Source of the DNA: an uncultured Actinomycetes bacterium
Lineage (GTDB): Bacteria > Actinomycetota > Actinomycetes > Nanopelagicales > Nanopelagicaceae
Assembly: GCA_903846075.1 (NCBI GenBank)
Contig: CAIMZW010000094.1
Location: forward strand, 1-44,219
Length of the DNA stretch: 44,219 nt
Direction: 5' to 3'
Below are positions 16,495-24,049 of the stretch, piece after piece. Position 1 is the first letter of the stretch. Each line of letters opens with the position of its first letter. The notes below the pieces were generated by a model, which saw nothing but the letters and a program-made list of their open reading frames with translations, was not told the DNA's origin and did no database searches. Both the position numbers and the translations under genes were made by a program.

Positions 16495-17492
16495 GTACCT
16501 CTCTCGAACGCCGAGAAGCGTTGAAAGATAATGAAATTCTTTGGTATGAACGGATGCTGGAAATTCGTGAATTCGAGAAGAGAACTAACGAACTTTTCGC
16601 ATCGGGTGAAATTCGTGGCACAACCCATTTGTGTGTTGGGCAAGAGGCGCTAGCGGTTGGTCTTGCGACAGTTTTAGAACCAGAAGACGTGATTGCTGCA
16701 ACCTATCGAAGTCACGGAATTGCTCTGGCATTTGGCCTTACATCACATTCCACAATGGCTGAAATCATGGGTAAAGCAACCGGGTGTGCAGGTGGCGTGG
16801 GTGGATCCATGCATATGTGCGATAAGTCCATTGGACTACTTCCTACCTCGGCGATTATCGGCGGTGGCATGCCAGTTGCTGCTGGAGCTGCATTAGCATT
16901 TCAAATTCAAAATAAGCCACAAGTAGCGGTCGCCTTTTTTGGTGATGCCGCAACTAACATCGGCGCATTTCATGAGTCTCTCAATTTGGCCGCGATTTGG
17001 AAGTTGCCGGTTGTCTTTGTGATCGATAACAACGTTTATGGAGAGTACAGCCGAATTAATTTGACTACCCCTATTGAAGATTTGCATCTTCGTGCTGCCA
17101 GCTATGACATGCCGAGCATCAAAGTTGATGGCATGGATATTTACGCGGTCCAAGAGGCAATGACGCAGGCCGTTGATGGAGCGCGACGTGGCGAAGGACC
17201 AACTTTGGTCGAAGCGAAGACCTATCGTTTTTCAGGCCATTCTCGTGCCGATCAGGCGCTCTATCGACCGGCAGGAGAATTGGAGATGTGGCAGAAGAAG
17301 GATCCAATTTTGTTGACAGAGCAAGCGTTGACCAAAAAGGGTTTGTTATCGGAAGCTAAAATTCTTGATATGAAGGCTGCCATGGTGGAATTCATCGATC
17401 AAGCAATTAACCAAGCCAGACTTGACCCAGAACCAGGTCTCGAGCAAATGTTTGAAAACATCTACACCGCAGCGAAAGCGAGCAACGCATGA
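16491..17492 (+). CDS. 2-oxoacid dehydrogenase-type E1 component, alpha subunit
   Basis: Thiamine-diphosphate-binding alpha subunit, 333 aa. The TPP/Mg motif reads GDAATNIGAFHESLNLAAIW...NN at about residues 150-180, with GDAA in place of the common GDGA. The GSMHM and SGHSRAD segments typical of PdhA, AcoA and BkdA are present. ATG 16491 lies within the ATGA overlap with the beta gene; a TTG at 16464 in the same frame is upstream but unnecessary. With the beta subunit it would decarboxylate or cleave a 2-oxo substrate and pass the acyl group to a lipoyl arm, which the next gene provides. Confidence 0.92.
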   Translation: MSTSLERREALKDNEILWYERMLEIREFEKRTNELFASGEIRGTTHLCVGQEALAVGLATVLEPEDVIAATYRSHGIALAFGLTSHSTMAEIMGKATGCAGGVGGSMHMCDKSIGLLPTSAIIGGGMPVAAGAALAFQIQNKPQVAVAFFGDAATNIGAFHESLNLAAIWKLPVVFVIDNNVYGEYSRINLTTPIEDLHLRAASYDMPSIKVDGMDIYAVQEAMTQAVDGARRGEGPTLVEAKTYRFSGHSRADQALYRPAGELEMWQKKDPILLTEQALTKKGLLSEAKILDMKAAMVEFIDQAINQARLDPEPGLEQMFENIYTAAKASNA

Positions 17493-17728
17493 AGATGACC
17501 ATCAAGATGCCACGCGTCGGCGAGACAGTTGACGAGGTTTACTTAGTGAACTGGAATAAGAATGTCGGGGATGTAATAGCCGTTGGCGACTCGCTCATGG
17601 ATGTTGAAACCGATAAGGCCACTGTGGAAGTTCCCTCTCCCGTTGCGGGAACCCTTCTAGAAATATTCTTTAAAGATGGTGATGAAATAAAAACTGGTGA
17701 TCCAATCGCCATTTGCGAAGGAGCCTGA
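17489..17728 (+). CDS. Free-standing lipoyl carrier protein
   Basis: A 79-residue protein that consists of one lipoyl domain and nothing else. The hairpin VETDKATVEVPSP carries the lipoylation Lys at about residue 42, and both halves of the flattened beta-barrel are visible (MPRVGETVDEVYLVNW; AGTLLEIFFKDGDEIKTGDPI). In usual complexes this domain is the N-terminus of an E2 of about 400 aa with a peripheral-subunit-binding domain and a catalytic acyltransferase domain; both are absent here, and the stop is followed at once by the convergent rhaB stop (TGATTA). It overlaps the alpha gene by ATGA. This is not an obvious frameshifted E2, because no acyltransferase sequence follows in any frame. 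Confidence 0.92.
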   Translation: MKMTIKMPRVGETVDEVYLVNWNKNVGDVIAVGDSLMDVETDKATVEVPSPVAGTLLEIFFKDGDEIKTGDPIAICEGA

Positions 17729-19132
17729 TTAAGTCGAAGGTAGAAATACTTTTTGAGTGAAGGATGCGGAGATCATTTCACGCAATTGGGGAAGGGAGGA
17801 TATCTCCCCAGCTGCAATGGCTTGCATCCCGATATTTCCCAGAAGTGTTGCTTCAACGGCCCCCGTTATAACTTTCTTACCCGTGATGTCTGCCGTTAAT
17901 TGATTGAGAAAGTCATTGGCGCTGCCGCCGCCGACGACGTAGATAACTTCGAAGGGAGGGCCTTCGACGCTTTCAAATTCAGATATGACTTGATGATAGG
18001 CGTGGGCCAAACTGTCAAAGATGCAACGAGCGAACTCGGCCGGAGTCGATGGCGGCTGAGAGTTATTGATCAGGCAGTACTCCGAAATTCTTCCCACCAT
18101 ATTTCCTGCTGCTAAAAAGAGATGATCATTCGGATTGACTAAAAAACTGTTGGCGGCAACTTTGCGCGCCATCGCAACCAATTCCTCAACGCCAAGGTTG
18201 ATTCCTTGGCTTGCCCAATCTCGTTGGCATTCAGAGAGAAGCCACATTCCAGCGACATTTCTCAGAGATCTGACCGTGCCTTGTACGCCCAATTCATTCG
18301 TTAAGTCGATGGAAAATGCATCAGGGGAGGTGTTCGCACTCTTCTTTTCATAACCAACCAATGACCAGGTACCACTCGAAATGTAGATGGACTTTTCAGG
18401 GTTGATCATGGGAACCGCAGCCACCGCCGAAGCGGTGTCATGCGACCCAACTGCAACGACGGGAATTCCATCGAGTTGACCATGACCACGGACTTTCCCA
18501 AGCGCCTGTCCCGGTTCATGAAGCGGCGGAAATATTCTGCTGGGGAGATTGAGTTCTTCAATAAGTTGCCAATGCCATTCTCGCGTTGCTGGGTCTAAGA
18601 GTTGAGTGGTCGAGGCATTTGTAACGTCCTGGCTTTTGCTGCCGCAAAGAAAATAGTTGAGCGCGTCAGGCAACATCAAGAAATGATCCGCATTATCAAA
18701 CTCGTCTTTAGCCATTCCGGCAATGAGTTGATAAATCGTATTAAAAGGCAAAAACTGAATTCCTGTACGTCGATATATCTTTTCCTTACTTATGCTCTTA
18801 AGCGTGTTCTCCATGACCCCTTCGAGTCTGAGATTTCGATAGGAGAAGACTCGGTCAATTAATTTTCCTTCGAGATCAATTAATTGGTAATCAACTCCCC
18901 AAGAATCAACACCAATCGAAGTGAGGATATATTTCTTGATGGTGAGGCGAAGGCCGATCAAAACTTCTTCTTGAATCTTAACCCAATCCCAGAGCAGACC
19001 ATGAACCGGGTCCATGATCGGCTCATTATTGAATCGGTGTATTACCTCAAAAGAGATTTTCCCTCCTGAGATAGTTCCAACCGCTACTCGACCACTTGTG
19101 GCACCAAGATCAACTGCAGCATAGGAAGCCAT
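17729..19132 (-). CDS. rhaB: Rhamnulokinase
   Basis: FGGY-family sugar kinase, 467 aa, that phosphorylates L-rhamnulose at C1 with ATP in the cytoplasm. The N-terminal phosphate loop AAVDLGATSGRVAVG, the substrate region SWGVDYQLID, GSHDTASAVAA in the second domain and VVGGGSANDFLNQLTADITG near the C-terminus are all typical. It is the last gene of the rha operon, 2 bp after rhaEW. The identity as rhamnulokinase rests mainly on this context, because FGGY kinases look alike. Its stop abuts that of the convergent lipoyl gene with no bases between. Confidence 0.92.
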   Translation of the reverse strand: MASYAAVDLGATSGRVAVGTISGGKISFEVIHRFNNEPIMDPVHGLLWDWVKIQEEVLIGLRLTIKKYILTSIGVDSWGVDYQLIDLEGKLIDRVFSYRNLRLEGVMENTLKSISKEKIYRRTGIQFLPFNTIYQLIAGMAKDEFDNADHFLMLPDALNYFLCGSKSQDVTNASTTQLLDPATREWHWQLIEELNLPSRIFPPLHEPGQALGKVRGHGQLDGIPVVAVGSHDTASAVAAVPMINPEKSIYISSGTWSLVGYEKKSANTSPDAFSIDLTNELGVQGTVRSLRNVAGMWLLSECQRDWASQGINLGVEELVAMARKVAANSFLVNPNDHLFLAAGNMVGRISEYCLINNSQPPSTPAEFARCIFDSLAHAYHQVISEFESVEGPPFEVIYVVGGGSANDFLNQLTADITGKKVITGAVEATLLGNIGMQAIAAGEISSLPQLREMISASFTQKVFLPST

Positions 19133-19134
19133 AC

Positions 19135-21189
19135 TTATCGCAAAAAGGCGCTTGCTACGCCACTATCCACGGGAATGTGTAGCCCGGTTGTTAGCCCTAG
19201 TTCACCAGAAACCAGAGCAAACGCGGCGCAGGCAATGTGAGAAGGAAGCACTTCTAATTTGAGAATGCTTCGCTTGGCATAAAACTGACCTAGTTTTTCC
19301 TCTTCAACGCCATAGACGGCAGCGCGGTTTGCGCCCCAACCACTGGCAAAAATTCCGGATCCTTGAACCACGCCATCAGGATTAATACCATTGACTCTTA
19401 TCCCGAATTCGCCAAGCTCAGCGGCAAGCAATCTCACTTGATGTGCTTGATCAGCCTTGGTGGCACCGTATGCAACATTATTAGGACCGGCAAACACTGC
19501 ATTTTTGGAAACAACATAAATAATATTTCCCGCCATCTTTTGCAGGATTAGCACCTTTGCCACTTCACGCGAAAAGAGAAATGAACCACGAGCCATGACG
19601 TTATGTTGAATATCCCAATCAGAGGAGGTGGTCTCAACCAGAGATTTGGAAAGTGAGAGGCCGGCGTTGTTTACCAAGATATCAAGACCACCAAATGCCA
19701 ACGAAGTCGCCTCAACTGCTGCGCAAACTTCATCCTCTCTAGTTACATCTACTCCGATTGCAAGAATGCGTTCGGAATTACCAAATTCTTCCTTTAACTT
19801 TTTGGCCCCTTCAAGATCTCGATCGGCGATTGCAACGCATGCGCCTTCGTCGAAATATCGTTGAACTATTGCTCTTCCAATTCCAGAAGCTCCACCCGTG
19901 ACTAGGGCAATCTGCCCTACAAGTGCCTTTGGCTTTGGCATTCGCTTTAATTTCGCCTCTTCAAGTTCCCAATATTCAATTCGGAATTTTTCGTTTTCAG
20001 GAATTGGCGAATATGTAGAAAGTCCTTCGGCGCCGCGCATGACATTTACGGCATTGACATAGAACTCTCCTGCTACGCGTGCGGTCTGCTTGTCCTTACC
20101 ATATGAGAACATTCCGATTCCTGGCACAAGGATGATGAGAGGATCGGCGCCACGCATTGCTGGTGAATTCTGATCCGCATGTCTAGCGTAATAAGCCGAG
20201 TAATTGGCTCGATATCCCAGGTGGAGTTCTTCGGCTCGGCGGATGACTTCTTCGATTGGATCATTGGGCAAAGTGTCCAAAACCATTGGGGAAATTTTTG
20301 TACGCAAAAAGTGATCTGGACATGAAGTACCCAGTGCTGCCAATTTAGCGAGCGATTCGCTCTGTAGAAAATCGAGGACTACTTCTGAATCAGTGAAGTG
20401 GCCAATCATTCGGGAATCTTGGGACGCCATCCCCCTAAGTAGAGGTGAGAGTTTGGCCGCTCGACTGGAACGATCCGCTGGTGAAAGCGGCGCGTATTTC
20501 TCAATTTTTGCACCAAAGGGATTGGGTCGACTATTAGCCTTGATGAACTCTTCTGCTTTCGCGATCGCATTAAGCGAATTAGCTTCGCATTCGGATGAGG
20601 TATTTGCCCAAGTTGTCAGCCCATGCCCCCCGAGAATGCAACCCTTTGCTTGCGGATTTTCCTTCGCTAATTTGGCAATATCCAGTCCAAGTTGAAAGCC
20701 GGGTCTGCGCCAATTAACCCAAAGAATTTCATCACCAAAACATTTTTTAGTTAACTCTTCACCATCGGAGGCGGTTGCGAATGCGATTATTGAATCGGGA
20801 TGAAGATGGTCAACATGCAACATATCGACGAGGCCATGCATCGCCGTATCAATACTTGGTGCGGCGCCACCTTTGCCAAAGAGGCAGTAGTCAAAGAGCG
20901 CGACCATTTCATCTTCTCGATCGACACCTGAATAGACATCCACGAGTTCTCTTACTTTTTCTGTGATGAGAACGGCAAGGCCGGATTCCTTGAGAGTCCC
21001 CAAATCTCCACCAGAACCTTTGACAAAAATCAATGAGAGTGGGCGTCCCGAAATAGGGTCAACAATGGTTCCTTTTGCCGAAGTGTTGCCACCGGCGTAA
21101 TTCGTAACCTTTGGATCCGAACCAAGGTGATTGGATCGCACAATGAGTTCTTCAACTACAGGCGTCAATTCAGAGAGACTTTTAATCAT
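19135..21189 (-). CDS. rhaEW: Bifunctional rhamnulose-1-phosphate aldolase / L-lactaldehyde dehydrogenase
   Basis: Fusion protein of about 684 aa. The N-terminal two-thirds is a class II (zinc) aldolase of the AraD/RhaD type (GNTSAKGTI; HPDSIIAFATASDGEE; GGHGLTTW), which splits L-rhamnulose-1-phosphate into dihydroxyacetone phosphate and L-lactaldehyde. From about residue 425 an SDR domain follows (TGGASGIGRAI, NNAGLS, YGATKAD with the catalytic Tyr-Lys) and is expected to oxidise the lactaldehyde. This architecture is known from Bacillus, Rhizobium and Chloroflexi rhamnose pathways. ATG 21189 is preferred because it overlaps the rhaI stop as ATGA; an in-frame ATG at 21198 would add three residues. 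Confidence 0.93.
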   Translation of the reverse strand: MIKSLSELTPVVEELIVRSNHLGSDPKVTNYAGGNTSAKGTIVDPISGRPLSLIFVKGSGGDLGTLKESGLAVLITEKVRELVDVYSGVDREDEMVALFDYCLFGKGGAAPSIDTAMHGLVDMLHVDHLHPDSIIAFATASDGEELTKKCFGDEILWVNWRRPGFQLGLDIAKLAKENPQAKGCILGGHGLTTWANTSSECEANSLNAIAKAEEFIKANSRPNPFGAKIEKYAPLSPADRSSRAAKLSPLLRGMASQDSRMIGHFTDSEVVLDFLQSESLAKLAALGTSCPDHFLRTKISPMVLDTLPNDPIEEVIRRAEELHLGYRANYSAYYARHADQNSPAMRGADPLIILVPGIGMFSYGKDKQTARVAGEFYVNAVNVMRGAEGLSTYSPIPENEKFRIEYWELEEAKLKRMPKPKALVGQIALVTGGASGIGRAIVQRYFDEGACVAIADRDLEGAKKLKEEFGNSERILAIGVDVTREDEVCAAVEATSLAFGGLDILVNNAGLSLSKSLVETTSSDWDIQHNVMARGSFLFSREVAKVLILQKMAGNIIYVVSKNAVFAGPNNVAYGATKADQAHQVRLLAAELGEFGIRVNGINPDGVVQGSGIFASGWGANRAAVYGVEEEKLGQFYAKRSILKLEVLPSHIACAAFALVSGELGLTTGLHIPVDSGVASAFLR

Positions 21190-22352
21190 GCACCCCATCC
21201 AGCTTGGTTTCCACCAACACGGGAGTCGGCGATTTTCTTCAGGTACCCCGAGGCTTTAAAGGCTTTCATAGGATTTGGATCAATACCTTTTTCGACCCGC
21301 CATTCTTCCAATAATGGTCGGACATCAGTGTTGTACGCATCCATTATTACTGCGTTCGCTTCCAGAACATCTCCTGCCAATTGGGCGGCCAAGAGTGCTT
21401 CATGATCGACCAGAAGCGCTTTCGCAGCAGCCTCCTGAACATTGAGGATGGAACGGATTTGCCCGGGAATTTTTGCTTCAATGTTGTGGCACTGATCGAG
21501 TACGAAAGAGACCGGAGTTCCTTCATCAAACCCGCCATTGACATTCACTTCGTGCAGAATCCGGAAAAGTTGGAATGGATCAGCAGCTCCGACGATCAGG
21601 TCATCATCAGCGTAAAAACGAGAGTTAAAGTCGAATGCGCCCAATTTTTTCGCTCGCAACAGAAATGCAACAATAAATTCAATGTTGGTGCCTGGGGCAT
21701 GATGTCCGGTATCTACGCAGACCATGGCACGTTCACCTAACTGCAAGCAATGAGCATACGAAGTTCCCCAATCGGGAATATCGGTCGTATAGAACGATGG
21801 CTCAAAGAATTTGTACTCGACCAGCATGCGTTGATTACCGGTCAAATGTTTATAGGTTTCTTGCAGCGATTCAGAGAGTCGATCTTGGCGTCCGCTAATG
21901 CTGTCTTGACCTGGATAGTTAGTTCCATCAGCAAACCAAAGTTTTAGATCTTGAGATCCCGTGATATTCATAATCTCGATACATTCCAATAAATGACTAA
22001 CTGCTTTCTGACGGATTTTCTTATCTGGGTGGCAGACAGATCCCAGTTTGTAATCGTCATCTTGAAAAGTATTTGAGTTAATAGTTCCTAGGACCACCCC
22101 ATGTTCCTTGGCGTGGTTAGCGAAATTTGCATAGTCCTCGACTTTGTCCCACGGGATGTGCAATGCAACGCTTTTAGCAGCTCCGGTGAATTTATTGACC
22201 TGTGCGGCATCTTCCACTTTTTCGTAAGGATCTCGGGGAACTCCTGGCTGACCGAAGACTTTGAATCGAGTTCCTGAGTTTCCATAAGCCCACGAAGGAG
22301 TTTCGATTTGGAGACGATCAAGTACCTTTTTCACCTCAGATTTATTTGCCAT
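21186..22352 (-). CDS. rhaI: L-rhamnose isomerase
   Basis: TIM-barrel metal-dependent isomerase, 388 aa, converting L-rhamnose to L-rhamnulose. It resembles the Pseudomonas stutzeri/actinobacterial RhaI type rather than E. coli RhaA. Visible metal and substrate segments are LVEYKFFEPSFYTTDIPDWG, VCVDTGHHAPGTNIEF, FNSRFYADDDLIVGAADPF and FVLDQCHNIEAKI. It lies downstream of the mutarotase gene (57-bp gap) and overlaps rhaEW by 4 bp. The adjacent aldolase, kinase and mutarotase make the substrate assignment firm. Confidence 0.94.
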   Translation of the reverse strand: MANKSEVKKVLDRLQIETPSWAYGNSGTRFKVFGQPGVPRDPYEKVEDAAQVNKFTGAAKSVALHIPWDKVEDYANFANHAKEHGVVLGTINSNTFQDDDYKLGSVCHPDKKIRQKAVSHLLECIEIMNITGSQDLKLWFADGTNYPGQDSISGRQDRLSESLQETYKHLTGNQRMLVEYKFFEPSFYTTDIPDWGTSYAHCLQLGERAMVCVDTGHHAPGTNIEFIVAFLLRAKKLGAFDFNSRFYADDDLIVGAADPFQLFRILHEVNVNGGFDEGTPVSFVLDQCHNIEAKIPGQIRSILNVQEAAAKALLVDHEALLAAQLAGDVLEANAVIMDAYNTDVRPLLEEWRVEKGIDPNPMKAFKASGYLKKIADSRVGGNQAGWGA

Positions 22353-22409
22353 TTAGGTGCTCCTTTTAACGCGATAGTGGAAGATCAGGGTGGTTGAAGA
22401 CGAGTGCAA

Positions 22410-22733
22410 CTATTGAAGAAAGAAGACTTGTTCTAATTTGATAAATCCTTTATCGGCATTGACGCCATCGAGATCGACGAAAAACCGCGCCATATCTTTC
22501 TGCCATCTCTCATTCACTTCAGTTTTCCCCATTCCGGCAAGAGCGGCTTCGAGGTCAGCGGTTTCGAAATATCCAAAGAGGGTGCCGTCATTTCGATCTA
22601 GAAAAATCGAATAGTTACTCCATCCAGTCGATCTCAGGGCATCGAGCATCTCCGGCCAGACTTCAGAATGCTTACGCGCGTACTCATCCATCAACTCTTT
22701 CCGCACCTTGAGGCGGAACCCAACTCGCTCCAT
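22410..22733 (-). CDS. rhaM: L-rhamnose mutarotase
   Basis: Small dimeric alpha/beta-barrel enzyme, 107 aa (E. coli RhaM is 104 aa), which interconverts alpha and beta anomers of L-rhamnose. Typical segments are RKELMDEYARKHSEVWPEML with the catalytic His, GWSNYSIFLD, LFGYFET and a terminal NERWQKDMARFF. AAGGAG lies 5 nt upstream of the ATG. It is the first gene of the rha operon and divergent from the LacI-type regulator across a 234-bp control region. Confidence 0.93.
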   Translation of the reverse strand: MERVGFRLKVRKELMDEYARKHSEVWPEMLDALRSTGWSNYSIFLDRNDGTLFGYFETADLEAALAGMGKTEVNERWQKDMARFFVDLDGVNADKGFIKLEQVFFLQ

Positions 22734-22967
22734 GATCTCTCCTTAACGCTTCTCAGGATTGAACCGTTTTAATCTTGTGCTAACCGTATCTATCGGAGAA
22801 ATCTCCGTCAATTGAGCATAAATCCGCTTCCAGGGAAATCCTTTTTTAAGATTTTGAGATTACGAAGGTCAATATGTGCGCTATCGTTTCAATCCAGCAG
22901 AAGAAATTGTTCAAATTTTCTTAACTAGGGACGAAACGGGTTTTCGGTAATTGTGGAAGGAGCACCT
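22734..22967. promoter_or_regulatory. Divergent control region of the rhamnose operon and its regulator
   Basis: No gene is seen here. An imperfect palindrome TTGAACCGTTTTAA lies at about 22759-22772, near rhaM. CGAAA-N5-TTTCG (22932-22946) lies just before the regulator. TATCGTTTCAATCC (from 22882) partly resembles the regulator-1 operator core. No convincing -35/-10 pair was found in either direction, so which element binds the regulator is open. Confidence 0.45.
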
Positions 22968-24008
22968 ATGCCAGCCAGCATCCGTGACGTGGCCTCTCAC
23001 GCAGGGGTCTCACTCGGTACGGTCTCCAACGCAATTAATCGCCCTGAAGTATTGGCCCCTGGCACCTTGAGAAGAGTTCAAAAATCCATAGATGAACTTG
23101 GGTTCATTCCCAATGCTTCCGCTCGCAAATTGCGTGCTGGTCGGACCCGTGTTGTCGGTCTGATGGTTCCGGACATTTCCAATCCCTTCTTCACCGATTT
23201 GGCGAAGGGAGTGAGTGAGGCGGCGCTCGCTGGTGGGTATGTCGTAATTCTCTGTAATACCGATGAAAGCGCGGAGAAAGAACAGCAATACTTGGATGTC
23301 CTCACGGCCCAAAATGTCGAAGGAATTCTGGTGACTCCGGCCAGAGATTCGATTCGTGCTTTGGCAAGGGTTGCTGAAAAAGGAATCAGATTGGTTCTGG
23401 TAGATCGAACTTCGCAAGGACTCGCTGCGTGCAGTGTTGCCTTTAATGACTTATATGGTGGAGCTTTGGCGATTGATCACCTTTACGAAAATGGTCATCG
23501 TAAGGTGATTCTCTTGACCGGCAGCGAAAATATTCCGCAAGTCGCTGAACGAAATCGTGGTCTTCGCGAGGCGATGAATAAATTTCCAACTCACGACCAA
23601 GTTGAGTTATCAGAGATTCGAATTGATTCGATGACAACTTTTGCTTCCTACGAAGCGGTGAAATTAAGACTGGAGAGCTCTTTCGACTTTACCGGAATAA
23701 TTTGCGGAAATGATTTGATCGCCCTCGGCGCGATTCGTGCCCTTCGTGAAAAGAATATTTCTATCCCGGGGGATGTAAGCGTCGTTGGTTACGATGATAT
23801 TGATTTTGCCAAGAACGCCTGGGTGCCACTGACCTCAATTTCCCAGCCTGCTTTCGAGTTGGGCTACGCAGCCGCCGAACTCATTATTTCCGAATGCGAG
23901 AGTCCAGAACGCCATGTGCACCAAAAAATCGAGTTTCAACCTCGTCTGATTGTCCGGGAATCTACTGGACCTGTTGCGCTGAAGGCTTCCAAACTCATGA
24001 TCTCCTAA
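22968..24008 (+). CDS. LacI-family transcriptional regulator (regulator 2, probable rhamnose regulator)
   Basis: LacI-family repressor of 346 aa. The HTH is at the N-terminus (SIRDVASHAGVSLGTVSNAI), then the hinge and a sugar-binding effector domain (VGLMVPDISNPFFTDLAKGV; GIICGNDLIALGAIRALRE; VSVVGYDDIDFAKNAWVPLTSI). ATG 22968 is chosen over GTG 22953 because GGAAGGAG ends 5 nt before it. It is divergent from rhaMI-rhaEW-rhaB, the usual position of a local regulator, so L-rhamnose or a phosphorylated intermediate is the likely effector. It is clearly different from regulator 1. Confidence 0.9.
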   Translation: MPASIRDVASHAGVSLGTVSNAINRPEVLAPGTLRRVQKSIDELGFIPNASARKLRAGRTRVVGLMVPDISNPFFTDLAKGVSEAALAGGYVVILCNTDESAEKEQQYLDVLTAQNVEGILVTPARDSIRALARVAEKGIRLVLVDRTSQGLAACSVAFNDLYGGALAIDHLYENGHRKVILLTGSENIPQVAERNRGLREAMNKFPTHDQVELSEIRIDSMTTFASYEAVKLRLESSFDFTGIICGNDLIALGAIRALREKNISIPGDVSVVGYDDIDFAKNAWVPLTSISQPAFELGYAAAELIISECESPERHVHQKIEFQPRLIVRESTGPVALKASKLMIS

Positions 24009-24049
24009 GAATCATCGCATCGGGTCATTTACTGATTAAGATTCACCTT

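Noticed and set aside
17489-17728. Lipoyl protein as a frameshifted E2
   Set aside because: The sequence after its stop is the convergent rhaB gene; no acyltransferase remnant is seen in any frame.
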